NCBI GenBank assembly: GCA_937864265.1
Contig: CALMIR010000202.1
Location: 1 to 64,000 of the forward strand
DNA: 64,000 nucleotides
DNA from: an uncultured Saprospirales bacterium
GTDB lineage: Bacteria; Bacteroidota; Bacteroidia; Chitinophagales; Saprospiraceae
Direction of reading: 5' to 3'
In this document: positions 1 through 7,835 of the stretch, in pieces
How the letters are laid out: every line of letters starts with the position of its first letter
How positions within the stretch are numbered: position 1 is the first letter of the stretch
The notes under the pieces: model-generated
The model's input: only the letters and a program-made list of their open reading frames with translations
Database searches by the model: none
Told to the model about the DNA's origin: nothing
Made by a program: the position numbers and the translations under genes

Positions 1-1610
1 ACCTGACGGTGCACCCGATTCCGCAAACGACCTTGGTAGAGGAAATCTGCGACGGAGAAAGCTTCGGCGTGGGCAATTCGGCCTACACGGTAAGCGGCCA
101 ATTTGTAGATACGCTGACTTCGGTGGTAACGGGCTGCGATAGCGTAGTAATGCTGAATTTGACGGTTAATCCAGTTTATGATATTGTACTAAATGAAGTG
201 ATCTGCGAAGGAGATGCATTCCCGGTAGGAAATAATAGTTTCTCACAGACGGGTACTTATACGACCCTCTTGCAATCGGCAGAGGGTTGTGACAGTACGG
301 TTACCCTAAACCTGACCACTTATCCTTGTACCTTGCTATTCGCTTTGGCAGAAGTAGATGCCAGTTGTTTTAATGCATCCGATGGCCAGGCTACCTTTAG
401 CTTACTTCAGGGGACTCCACCTTACCAGTACAGTTGGCAATCGCTTTCTAATCCGGGGTTGAATGGTACAGGGGTAATTGAGGGCAATAACATCGAAGCG
501 CTCATTGCCAATATACCGGCAGGAGCGTACGAAATTGAAATAACCGACAGTTCTCCATTTGCGGTGACCACTACGATTAGCTTTACACTAGATCAGCCAG
601 ATTTGATCGATCTCAGCTTGCTGCCTTCTGAGTTCAATAGCTATAACGTTAGTTGTGATGGAGCAGCGGATGGCATTATTTTTACAACAGTGGAAGGCGG
701 CACACCAAATTATCAATATTACTGGAGCGACGGCAGCCAGGTAGAGAACCTGGACGATTTAGGCGCAGGTTACTACAGCCTTACGGTTTCCGATTTGAAC
801 ACCTGTTTGGATTCTGCCGATTTGGTATTGATTGCTCCTGCGCCCATGGTTTCGCAAATTGCAACTGTTGATCCACCTTGTTTTGGGCAAGAAGCTGGTT
901 TGGTGAACATAGAGGCCGTTGTAGGTGGGGTGGGACCATATCAGTTTTCCATCAATGGTCAAGCGTTCGGCTCAACAGGTATCTTTTCTAACCTCGGAAT
1001 AGGTTATCATACGGTTACTATCATGGATGTGAACGGCTGTATTTTACAAGAAGAAGTGGAAATAATTGAACCCGATGAGTTGTGGGTAGAATTGGGCGAT
1101 GACGATGAAATCGCGTTGGGAGATAGTATCCGCCTTTTTGCACAAACCAGCTATGATGTCGCTTTTTACAATTGGAATACGCCCGTTGGGCGCAGTTGCG
1201 ACAACTGCCCTGATCCCTACATTCGACCCTTCGAGACAATCAATGTTTTTATCGAAGTAATCGATTCTAATGGTTGTGTCGCACGCGACGACCAGACGAT
1301 ATTTGTGGACAGAAGCAAGGAAGTTTACATTCCCAACGTATTTTCACCCAATGGAGATGGCAGCAATGACGAATTCCTGATTTTTGCCGGGCCGGATGTC
1401 GTCAACATCAAGTCTTTTTATGTATTCAATCGTTGGGGAGAATCGATGTATGAGATTTTCAATTTTGTGCCGAATGATCCATTTTACGGTTGGGACGGTA
1501 CGCACCGTGGAGAATTGATGAATGGCGGGGTATATGTCTATATGGCGGAAATAGAATTTATTGATGGAACAGTGGTGTTCTATAAAGGCGATATACTTTT
1601 GATGCGATAA
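1..1610 (+). CDS. C-terminal part of a secreted SprB-repeat protein with gliding-type (T9SS type B) sorting domain
   Basis: The reading frame is open from the left edge (Leu-Thr-Val precede the first possible GTG at 9), so the true start lies outside the window. The visible 530 or so residues begin with two copies of a roughly 45-residue cysteine-bearing repeat (ICDGESFGVGN and ICEGDAFPVGN, each ending GCDS then a Leu-Asn-Leu-Thr strand). Three SprB-like beta-rich repeats follow (about residues 115-350; markers SCFNASDGQATF, SCDGAADGIIF, PCFGQEAGLV). The last 95 residues are a typical gliding-motility C-terminal domain: IPNVFSPNGDGSNDEF, then FNRWGE, then YGWDG and a GGVYVY strand. In Bacteroidota this domain sends proteins through the type IX secretion system to the cell surface. 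A surface or adhesin role is inferred; the ligand is unknown. Very confident about the sorting domain. Confidence 0.93.
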   Translation, partial: LTVHPIPQTTLVEEICDGESFGVGNSAYTVSGQFVDTLTSVVTGCDSVVMLNLTVNPVYDIVLNEVICEGDAFPVGNNSFSQTGTYTTLLQSAEGCDSTVTLNLTTYPCTLLFALAEVDASCFNASDGQATFSLLQGTPPYQYSWQSLSNPGLNGTGVIEGNNIEALIANIPAGAYEIEITDSSPFAVTTTISFTLDQPDLIDLSLLPSEFNSYNVSCDGAADGIIFTTVEGGTPNYQYYWSDGSQVENLDDLGAGYYSLTVSDLNTCLDSADLVLIAPAPMVSQIATVDPPCFGQEAGLVNIEAVVGGVGPYQFSINGQAFGSTGIFSNLGIGYHTVTIMDVNGCILQEEVEIIEPDELWVELGDDDEIALGDSIRLFAQTSYDVAFYNWNTPVGRSCDNCPDPYIRPFETINVFIEVIDSNGCVARDDQTIFVDRSKEVYIPNVFSPNGDGSNDEFLIFAGPDVVNIKSFYVFNRWGESMYEIFNFVPNDPFYGWDGTHRGELMNGGVYVYMAEIEFIDGTVVFYKGDILLMR

Positions 1611-1621
1611 GCGCTTGAAGT

Positions 1622-1664
1622 CGTTCCCGGCAAAGTATGATTTACCGGGAACGGCATCTTTTTT
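1622..1664. terminator. Bidirectional intrinsic terminator between the adhesin gene and lipA
   Basis: A nine-base perfect inverted repeat (CGTTCCCGG at 1622-1630 and CCGGGAACG at 1645-1653) is followed by a T run ending at 1664. The two genes converge here, and the T run overlaps the lipA stop codon. Confidence 0.75.
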
Positions 1665-2547
1665 ATAAATGCCTTTCGGCGTGGTAGGATGAGCGAACCA
1701 ATGGGCCGCTTTCCACATAAAGAAAACCTTTGGAAAGTCCTACTTCCCGGTATGCTGCAAATTTGTCCGGGTGGACAAAGCTTTCAACGGCCAGGTGCAT
1801 TTTGGTCGGTTGCAGGTATTGCCCGATGGTCAACACTTCGCAACCATGAGCAACCAAATCGTCCATGATTTTAAACACCTGCTCATCCGTTTCACCCAGC
1901 CCAACCATAATGCCCGATTTGGTGCGTTTGCCATAAGCTTTGGTGCGGCTGATTTGCTCCAGGCTGCGTTCGTATTTTGCCTGTGGCCGCACCTTGCGGT
2001 AAAGGGCTTCCACTGTTTCCATATTGTGAGAAACTACCTCTTGGCCGGCGCTAATCATTCTTTCCAGCGCTTCCCAATTGGCCTTTACATCGGGGATGAG
2101 GGTTTCTATGGTAACATCCGGACTCAATGCCTTTACAGCGCGGACGGTTTGGTACCATATTTCTGCTCCACGATCTTTTAATTCGTCCCTATTTACAGAA
2201 GTGATGACAGCGTGTTTTACCCCCATCAGGTGGATGGCCTCGGCTACGCGGCGAGGTTCGTCTTCATCGTATTCCGAAGGGCGTCCCGTTTTCACGGCGC
2301 AGAAGGAACAGGAACGGGTACAGGTGTTGCCCAAAATCATAAAAGTAGCGGTACCAGCACCCCAGCATTCGCCCATGTTGGGACAATTGCCGCTTTGGCA
2401 GATGGTGTGCAACTGGTACTGATCGACCAGTGTGCGCACTTTCTTATAATCGGGGCCAATCGGCAGCTTAACACGTAGCCACTCTGGCCTGCTGCGTTTT
2501 GCCTTTGGCTCGTCGGTATTTTTTTCAACAATAGGTAGCTCTAGCAT
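1663..2547 (-). CDS. lipA: Lipoyl synthase (radical SAM)
   Basis: LipA inserts two sulfur atoms into the octanoyl group carried on lipoyl domains of 2-oxoacid dehydrogenases and the glycine cleavage system, in the cytoplasm. The 294-residue length is normal for the family. The auxiliary 4Fe-4S cluster ligands are Cys50, Cys55 and Cys61 ([12 protein letters not shown]). The radical SAM cluster ligands are Cys76, Cys80 and Cys83 (CTRSCSFC). The C-terminal RSSYHAE carries the serine that caps the auxiliary cluster. All key residues are intact. The gene stands alone, convergent with the adhesin gene upstream in coordinates; no lipB is adjacent. Confidence 0.97.
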   Translation of the reverse strand: MLELPIVEKNTDEPKAKRSRPEWLRVKLPIGPDYKKVRTLVDQYQLHTICQSGNCPNMGECWGAGTATFMILGNTCTRSCSFCAVKTGRPSEYDEDEPRRVAEAIHLMGVKHAVITSVNRDELKDRGAEIWYQTVRAVKALSPDVTIETLIPDVKANWEALERMISAGQEVVSHNMETVEALYRKVRPQAKYERSLEQISRTKAYGKRTKSGIMVGLGETDEQVFKIMDDLVAHGCEVLTIGQYLQPTKMHLAVESFVHPDKFAAYREVGLSKGFLYVESGPLVRSSYHAERHL

Positions 2548-2633
2548 TCCATATAGAATTTTCCTGGCTTTTTGTAAGCAAGGTTATCTACACAATAACA
2601 ATCAAGAAAAGCAAATGGTTACTTCAACAACAG

Positions 2634-3452
2634 TTACCAGCGTTTTCCAAGCTGCAAATTTATGTAAAGGTTGAAGAAAATGGATCTGTTTTCGTTGGTA
2701 GGCACCAATTCGGATTCGACCAGGATGGGTATTTTTTGCAAATAAGCATCAACCATAACACCTGCTTCTATGGCTTTTACGTATTCATCAAAGGCACCCC
2801 AGTCAAAATGAACGGCAAACTTGCCATGCGCGCCGGGGCGGGCGGACAGTTCTCCCAAGCCTTTTGAAAAACCAGAGGAGCCAAATATATTGTAGATATC
2901 CAGAAAGTAACTGGCATTTTCAACCGAATATTTTTCACTGCGAATATTGCTGCTGTTTGACCCTGGATCCGGAGAGCGATTGATGTCGAGGTAGTAGGGC
3001 TTGAGCAAACCTAATGACGGCCCGCCTTCATAGCTGATGCCAATGGCCAAGCCCTTGCGTTTTGCCTTTTCAGAAAAATAGCGTTTTTCCCCAAAACCGC
3101 CCCGCAAAACAAAAAAGTTGTTCTGCTTCCCAAAAATGAAAGACCGCGACACCCGGGAAGGAGAAGCGATTGCAGCATCGTAGCTCTGCCTTAACTCTTT
3201 CGGATGTTTGATTTCGCCCAATTCGAAATTGATATATCGGGTTAAGTAATAGGTTTTTAATTGGCCAAAATTTACACCCAACGCATACCCATTCGTGTGC
3301 AATTTAAAGTCCACAGAAAACTCTCGGTTAAAAACAATACCCTGGTTTTCATCATAAATATTCTGCCCGGTAGAATACGTGCTTTGCGACAGCAAAGGCC
3401 AGCTTAGTAGGTTGAGCACCAAAAGGGCGATGATAAATGGAAACGTTTTCAT
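2634..3452 (-). CDS. Putative outer-membrane beta-barrel protein, function unknown
   Basis: I chose the ATG at 3452 because it opens a clean signal peptide (MKTFPFIIALLVLNLLSW followed by a cleavage site near LSQS); an in-frame ATG seven codons upstream would put the charged segment MHTTYID ahead of it and would overlap the repeat element. The mature part of about 250 residues is rich in alternating aromatic and polar residues and ends in an aromatic Trp (LGKRW), as expected of an outer-membrane barrel. There is no recognisable enzymatic motif. It looks like a lineage-specific Bacteroidota protein. A palindromic repeat element ends only ten bases before the start codon, so the repeat supplies most of its 5' region. 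Confidence 0.7.
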   Translation of the reverse strand: MKTFPFIIALLVLNLLSWPLLSQSTYSTGQNIYDENQGIVFNREFSVDFKLHTNGYALGVNFGQLKTYYLTRYINFELGEIKHPKELRQSYDAAIASPSRVSRSFIFGKQNNFFVLRGGFGEKRYFSEKAKRKGLAIGISYEGGPSLGLLKPYYLDINRSPDPGSNSSNIRSEKYSVENASYFLDIYNIFGSSGFSKGLGELSARPGAHGKFAVHFDWGAFDEYVKAIEAGVMVDAYLQKIPILVESELVPTNENRSIFFNLYINLQLGKRW

Positions 3453-3462
3453 ATCTATATAA

Positions 3463-3582
3463 GTAGTGTGCAAAAAATCATTTCCCGATTTATCGGCCTC
3501 CTTCTAATATAAGCTATACTTGAAGTGAACTCTTAGTCAGCTATTGGAAGGACAAATCGGGGCATTCATTTTTCTGCGTTAC
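3463..3582 (-). mobile_element. Palindromic MITE-like element, copy A
   Basis: The ends GTAGTGTGCAAAAAATCATT (3463-) and, read on the other strand, GTAACGCAGAAAAATGAATG (3582-) form imperfect terminal inverted repeats of about 30 bases, both continuing into a CCGATTT block. Three further copies occur at 23997, 39996 and 56638. The interior is the most diverged of the four, with only partial pairing (CCTTCTAATA against TATTGGAAGG). The flanking triplets are TAA and TGA, close to but not an exact target duplication. It carries no gene, so any movement would need a transposase in trans. The strand given is that of the adjacent gene. Confidence 0.75.
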
Positions 3583-3692
3583 TGAATCAGCTAATAAATA
3601 GACAGTTCTTTAACTTCAAGGTTCATTTAAAGGGAGCGTTTTTGCTCCGCAATTACAAGAATTGCCAAAGAACCAAATTTACTATTAAAAAA

Positions 3693-4070
3693 TCAGGATA
3701 GAAAGTTTTTTTTGGTAAAAACGTCAGAATGTCTTTCAGCTTCTAGGGCATCTTGTGATAAAGATTGCATTTCGCGTTGTTTCGCTTGGTAAAGCCTGGT
3801 TTTATCGATGAGTTTACACCTAAAGAATTTTTTGTCGGGCACGAGGGAAATGTCGTAGATTCCCCTCAACAAATGATGCGGGGATTTTACGGCAGGATAC
3901 ATCAATGGAAAGGCATCCATTGGCAATGCAGTGATACTGGGCCAAAGGCTTTGAAAGAAAGGCATATTTTCCGGTAAGGAGAGATGCAACAACAGGTGTG
4001 CCGGAAGCAAGTTGCCACTGGACAACAGCACATTTCCTTTGCGAGTGAGTAAAAAGGATTGCCAAAGCAT
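3693..4070 (-). CDS. Small PAS-like protein of the small-GTPase operon
   Basis: This is a 125-residue soluble protein with no signal peptide or membrane segment. It starts four bases after the stop of the GTPase gene, so it is almost certainly co-translated with it. The middle part (PFFQSLWPSI, then SPHHLLRGIYDISLVP and CKLIDKTRLYQAKQ) has the look of a minimal PAS fold, in which a beta strand ending in a D-x-T-x-x-Y motif leads into a C-terminal helix. The last 30 residues are helical and charged. I cannot see residues that would fix a ligand. It is probably a sensor or adaptor for the neighbouring GTPase. The PAS assignment is from pattern recall and needs a profile search. Confidence 0.6.
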   Translation of the reverse strand: MLWQSFLLTRKGNVLLSSGNLLPAHLLLHLSLPENMPFFQSLWPSITALPMDAFPLMYPAVKSPHHLLRGIYDISLVPDKKFFRCKLIDKTRLYQAKQREMQSLSQDALEAERHSDVFTKKNFLS

Positions 4071-4074
4071 AGTT

Positions 4075-4563
4075 TTAAGTCATTTCGCTTAGCAATTCTT
4101 TCCCGATGTCAAAGAAAAGTTTTTCCACGTTTTCCCCGGTTTTGGCGCTGGTAAAATAATCGACAGAAATTGTCGTGGCGATCGACTCGAGTTGTACTTC
4201 CTGGATTAAATCTTTTTTGTTACCTACGACTTTTATGGGGCATGCGGGTAGGATATTTCCTAAAAAAAACAAATCCGACTCCATATTCTCGAAGGTGGAA
4301 GGCCTGCTGAGGTCAAAGACATAGATAACGGCGCTAGCCCCCAAAAAATAGGATCGGGGAATTTTATCCTGGCTCACTTCGCCAGCAATGTCCCAAACAA
4401 TCAGCGCTATTTCATGATCCTCGATGTTTACCAATTTCTTATCTACTTTCACGCCAATACTCGTCAGGTATTTATCGCTGAATGTATTGTATAAAAACCG
4501 ATGAAAAAGAGAGGTTTTACCGACGGCAAAACTGCCTGTTAAAAGTATTTTTCTACTATTCAT
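4075..4563 (-). CDS. Ras/Rab-like small GTPase
   Basis: This 162-residue protein is little more than a G domain. The P-loop is GSFAVGKTS (residues 10-18), switch I has Thr34 in a TSIGVKV context, the G3 motif is WDIAGE (57-62), G4 is NKKD (115-118) and G5 is TSAK (138-141). This order and spacing are those of eukaryotic Rab/Ras proteins rather than Era or Obg types. The position equivalent to Ras Gln61 is Glu62, which suggests slow intrinsic hydrolysis or a different catalytic arrangement. There is no C-terminal prenylation cysteine. Its ATG overlaps the upstream gene's stop by one base, and the next gene follows after four, so it is the core of a tight operon. It is likely a molecular switch controlled by the neighbouring proteins. 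Confidence 0.9.
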   Translation of the reverse strand: MNSRKILLTGSFAVGKTSLFHRFLYNTFSDKYLTSIGVKVDKKLVNIEDHEIALIVWDIAGEVSQDKIPRSYFLGASAVIYVFDLSRPSTFENMESDLFFLGNILPACPIKVVGNKKDLIQEVQLESIATTISVDYFTSAKTGENVEKLFFDIGKELLSEMT

Positions 4564-5381
4564 TAGACCGGGCTTACCATAAAATAATCGTTTAATTTTT
4601 CTTTTAGGTGCAAGTGAAATAAAGGATCTTGCACATTCCAGGGATATTTCATTTCGTTTTGGGCAAAGGTCATTATTTTTTCTGAAATCGTTTGCTTTTC
4701 ATTGGGTGTTAAACTTCCTTTCACGGCCAATACCACATAATAAGTATAAAAATCGTGGATTAAAATTTGGTAGTCGCCGTATTGGATCATTTCTAACTCA
4801 ACTTCTGCTTGTTTAAAAGCATCTACCGCAAACATTTTGATGGCGGTAAGCATGCCTGCGAGTACCTCTTTATCGACGGTTTCAGAAGCGGAGGCATTGC
4901 CAATGAGCAAACCAGCGGGCTGCTCGATTACAAATGCTTCCTGAACGCGTAAAGCTGCAGCATGGTGTAAAATAATATCCGACTCTTTGACCCCCTTCAG
5001 CCAGGCTTGTAAGCGCCCAAAAAAACTATTCTTCAGCTGTTGCTCGACGCCTTCCCGCAAATCCTGTAATTGCTGGGCAATGTATTTTCGGATCATCTTA
5101 CCCAAAATAGGATATAAAATATCCAGCAACTCCGCCTGCGATTGCTCCAATTTCTGTTCTACGATTTTTTCAACCGTTTGACGGTAAGCTTTAGGGAACT
5201 GCTGTTGAAATAGATCGAGCCTATCTTCCAATATGGGCGCGAGATGCTTGGCCAGTTGCTCTTGATCGTCCAACAAATGCTGGATTTTTTCCAATACCTC
5301 CCGGTCTTTTTCCAATAGAATGGCGCGCAGTTTTTCGATCTGCTGGCGCTCTAGGTTTCTATGTCGGGCTTGTAAGTCCAC
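4563..5381 (-). CDS. Helical protein with a C-terminal roadblock/longin-like domain, GTPase partner
   Basis: The 272-residue protein is soluble. Residues 1-140 are almost wholly charged helix (long coiled-coil stretches rich in Glu, Gln, Leu and Lys). From about residue 145 a compact alpha/beta domain begins: EAFVIEQPAGLLIGN, then a loop with VDKEVLAGMLTAIKMF, then YGDYQILIHD and YYVVLAVKG. The pattern of strand, GLL turn, helix with AI-x-x-F, two further strands and a final helix resembles roadblock/longin folds, the partners of bacterial MglA and eukaryotic Ras-like GTPases. I recall a similar domain in cyanobacterial OmpA-family proteins, but here there is no OmpA part. The stop overlaps the GTPase start (TAATG), strong evidence for coupled expression. 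Confidence 0.7.
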   Translation of the reverse strand: MDLQARHRNLERQQIEKLRAILLEKDREVLEKIQHLLDDQEQLAKHLAPILEDRLDLFQQQFPKAYRQTVEKIVEQKLEQSQAELLDILYPILGKMIRKYIAQQLQDLREGVEQQLKNSFFGRLQAWLKGVKESDIILHHAAALRVQEAFVIEQPAGLLIGNASASETVDKEVLAGMLTAIKMFAVDAFKQAEVELEMIQYGDYQILIHDFYTYYVVLAVKGSLTPNEKQTISEKIMTFAQNEMKYPWNVQDPLFHLHLKEKLNDYFMVSPV

Positions 5382-5424
5382 TGGTTCCAGAATTAAGCCG
5401 ATGATGGGTAAAATCGCCCGGGTG

Positions 5425-5760
5425 CTACTCGGCTAGGCGCTTGGCCAAGTCGGTCAAAAGGGTACTAAGGGTTGATTTGTCGGTCGTACTAACCGTTTTG
5501 ATTTGTTGCTCCAGAAAACTGGATTTTTCTGATAAGCGCTGCTCCAAGGCGTTTAAACCTTCGTTCGTTTCCTGTTTTAAATAGGCAAGCGCCTCGTTGT
5601 AGCGCTGTTCCATTTGCGATAAGCGCTCTTCCATCCTTTGTTCGAGCTTAGCAATTACATCTTCCAATTGATGGAAGCGGGTATCGTACTGTGCCATTTG
5701 TTCTCCCATCAAAATATCTCTGATGGTAGATATTTCCCCAAAACCGTTATTTTTATCCAT
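5425..5760 (-). CDS. Small coiled-coil protein heading the GTPase operon
   Basis: This 111-residue protein opens with a short conserved-looking segment (FGEISTIRDILMGEQM) and then forms one continuous coiled coil of about 80 residues with heptad-spaced Leu and Met (LEQRMEERLSQMEQRYNEAL). There is no signal peptide or membrane segment. It is the first gene of the four, 43 bases upstream of the helical partner protein. The role is probably structural or scaffolding in the GTPase complex; this is inference from context. A TAAATTTG box at 5826-5833 lies 65 bases upstream of its start. Confidence 0.65.
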   Translation of the reverse strand: MDKNNGFGEISTIRDILMGEQMAQYDTRFHQLEDVIAKLEQRMEERLSQMEQRYNEALAYLKQETNEGLNALEQRLSEKSSFLEQQIKTVSTTDKSTLSTLLTDLAKRLAE

Positions 5761-5825
5761 GTCCCCTGTTTTTTAGACTTTGGTGTTGTGCTGAATTTGT
5801 TTTCGAAAATATCGCATTAATTTTC

Positions 5826-5833
5826 CAAATTTA
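5826..5833 (-). promoter_or_regulatory. Possible -7 promoter box for the GTPase operon
   Basis: Read on the minus strand the sequence is TAAATTTG, an exact match to the Bacteroidota -7 consensus TAnnTTTG. The nearest TTTG upstream (5850-5847) is only 13 bases away, shorter than the usual 19-20, so the -33 box is doubtful. Confidence 0.4.
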
Positions 5834-5854
5834 ACAGTTTTTTGCGCAAAAATA

Positions 5855-7195
5855 ATGAAACTCCTCATTTATTGTCCATTTCGAAGCCCTAGGCTGCAAT
5901 ATGTTCTGGATCTTGTCTTTCAGGAGGTGGCCTCGGTCCATTTCGAGCTGACTACCGACTTGGTTTTTTATAAAGCAAGCCACGCAGCCAGGCTCAATTA
6001 CAGCCACGCAGCCGTCGCAACCCCAGAGGTTTGGATACCCAACAGCGGTTTTTTGGAAGAATCAGCTATTCGCCCCATTCACTTGCAAGTGGGGCTTGTA
6101 GAGGCCATGCCGGCTTTCTTTTTTCAGAAAGAGGAAAGGGCTTCGCTTCCCTTTGATTTATTTGCGATGGTTTTTTACCTGGTCAGCCGCTATGAAGAAT
6201 ACTTGGACTTTGAAGGAGATGCTCATGGGCGATACCAATCAGCGCATAGTATTGCCCACAAAGGCCATTTTTTAGATCGCCCATTAGTGGACGAATGGAG
6301 TTTACTGCTATTGGATAAAATCAAAAGGCTATTTGCCGATTTTTCTTACCAGAAGAAACCCTTTCGATTTTTGCCAACCTATGACATCGACTTGGCTTGG
6401 GCGTATCGGCATAGACCCTTATGGCGGGCCATCCCTGCGTTGGCCAGAGATATTGGATTGCTGCGCCTAAATGCCCTGCAATGGCGGTGGAAAGCCTGGC
6501 AAAACGCGGATACTGACCCCTTTTTCACATATCCTATGATGCTATCAATCCATGAACGATTGGGATTAAAACCCATTTTCTTTTTTCTATTGGGCGATTA
6601 TGGGGCTTTTGATAAAAATATTTCGCCCGACCATCCAGCTTTGCAAGGCTTGATTCAACACTTGGCTGAAAAATACGAAACAGGCATTCACCCGTCTTAC
6701 CAGTCCAATAAGGATGCTTCCATTTTGTATCGAGAAGTTTCGCGGCTAGAAGCCATCTTAGATCATAAGCCTGTATTGAAAAGCAGGCAGCATTATCTGA
6801 AGCTGCGTTTTCCAGACACCTACCGCCAATTGCTGGCAGCAGGTATTCGAGAGGATTATAGCATGGGCTACGCTGCTTGCACCGGATTCCGGGCAGGCAT
6901 TGCCCGACCCTTTTACTGGTACGATTTGGAAAAAGAGCAAAAAACTGATTTGCTGATTGTCCCATTTGCGGCTATGGACGTAACGCTCAAGCAATACTTG
7001 AAATGGGATATTCCTCGTGCCAACCAAGAAATAGCAGGATTGATAGAAAAAGTGCGACAAGTAGGCGGTCAATTCACCTTATTATGGCACAATAGTTCAT
7101 TTTCTTCTGTAGATGGATGGACAGGATGGGGGGAAGTACACGAAAAGGCCTTATCTTTAGGCGCTGAAGCAGAAACCCAAACGTATGATCTTTAA
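5855..7195 (+). CDS. Polysaccharide deacetylase family protein with DUF7033-type N-terminus
   Basis: The 446-residue protein has two parts. Residues 1-165 form an alpha/beta region of the kind found in Bacteroidota DUF7033 proteins (LLIYCPFRSPRLQYVLDLVF, then FDLFAMVFYLVSRYEEYL). The rest looks like a NodB-type deacetylase barrel: FLPTYDIDLAWAYRH carries the metal-binding DID-like segment, GIHPSYQSN the His strand and LWHNSSF the last catalytic His. Such enzymes remove acetyl groups from cell-surface or peptidoglycan sugars. There is no signal peptide, so it probably acts in the cytoplasm on nucleotide-linked or lipid-linked precursors, or has another substrate. Its 3' end overlaps the next gene by 11 bases. 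Confidence 0.8.
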   Translation: MKLLIYCPFRSPRLQYVLDLVFQEVASVHFELTTDLVFYKASHAARLNYSHAAVATPEVWIPNSGFLEESAIRPIHLQVGLVEAMPAFFFQKEERASLPFDLFAMVFYLVSRYEEYLDFEGDAHGRYQSAHSIAHKGHFLDRPLVDEWSLLLLDKIKRLFADFSYQKKPFRFLPTYDIDLAWAYRHRPLWRAIPALARDIGLLRLNALQWRWKAWQNADTDPFFTYPMMLSIHERLGLKPIFFFLLGDYGAFDKNISPDHPALQGLIQHLAEKYETGIHPSYQSNKDASILYREVSRLEAILDHKPVLKSRQHYLKLRFPDTYRQLLAAGIREDYSMGYAACTGFRAGIARPFYWYDLEKEQKTDLLIVPFAAMDVTLKQYLKWDIPRANQEIAGLIEKVRQVGGQFTLLWHNSSFSSVDGWTGWGEVHEKALSLGAEAETQTYDL

Positions 7196-7835
7196 CCTGA
7201 GTGATGTTCCCTCCATAGCCGGAAAATTTATTGCAGAATTGCGCGATGTGCAAATTCAACGCGATAGCATGCGCTTTCGGAAAAATTTAGAGCGTATTGG
7301 CGAAATTTTGGCGTATGAAATCAGCAAAAAATTGCCTTATCAGCAGAAAGAGGTAGAGACGCCCTTGGGCATATCAAGCTGCCAGTTGCTCGACAAGCCT
7401 GTGGTGCTGGCTACCATTCTGAGGGCTGGTTTGCCCATGCACCAGGGTATGCTCAATTATTTTGATCAAGCTGGCAATGCCTTCGTTTCTGCTTACCGAA
7501 GACACCATAAAGACGGCACCTTTGATATACACCTGGAATACATCTCCTGCCCTAACCTCAACGATTGTATATTGATTGTGTGCGATCCTATGTTAGCAAC
7601 AGGTGCTTCTATGTCGCTGGTTACCCGCGAACTGTTGAACTATGGCACTCCGGCTAGCATCCATTTTGTAACGGTAATCGCTTCCGTTCCCGGTGTTGAT
7701 CACATGCGGCGTATGTTTCCCGATGCCTATATCTGGATGGGGGCTTTGGATGAGGAACTAACGGCCAAATCCTATATTGTTCCCGGCTTGGGAGATGCGG
7801 GCGATCTCAGTTATGGCGCGAAACTTCAAGAATGA
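7185..7835 (+). CDS. upp: Uracil phosphoribosyltransferase
   Basis: Upp converts uracil and PRPP to UMP in pyrimidine salvage. The 216-residue length is normal. The PRPP-binding loop CDPMLATGAS and the C-terminal uracil-binding segment IVPGLGDAGDLSYG are intact; RAGLPMHQGM is the other conserved substrate loop. The ATG at 7185 lies inside the deacetylase gene (11-base overlap), so the two are probably translated together although their functions look unrelated. The 3' end overlaps the convergent aminotransferase gene by ten bases. Confidence 0.95.
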   Translation: MIFNLSDVPSIAGKFIAELRDVQIQRDSMRFRKNLERIGEILAYEISKKLPYQQKEVETPLGISSCQLLDKPVVLATILRAGLPMHQGMLNYFDQAGNAFVSAYRRHHKDGTFDIHLEYISCPNLNDCILIVCDPMLATGASMSLVTRELLNYGTPASIHFVTVIASVPGVDHMRRMFPDAYIWMGALDEELTAKSYIVPGLGDAGDLSYGAKLQE

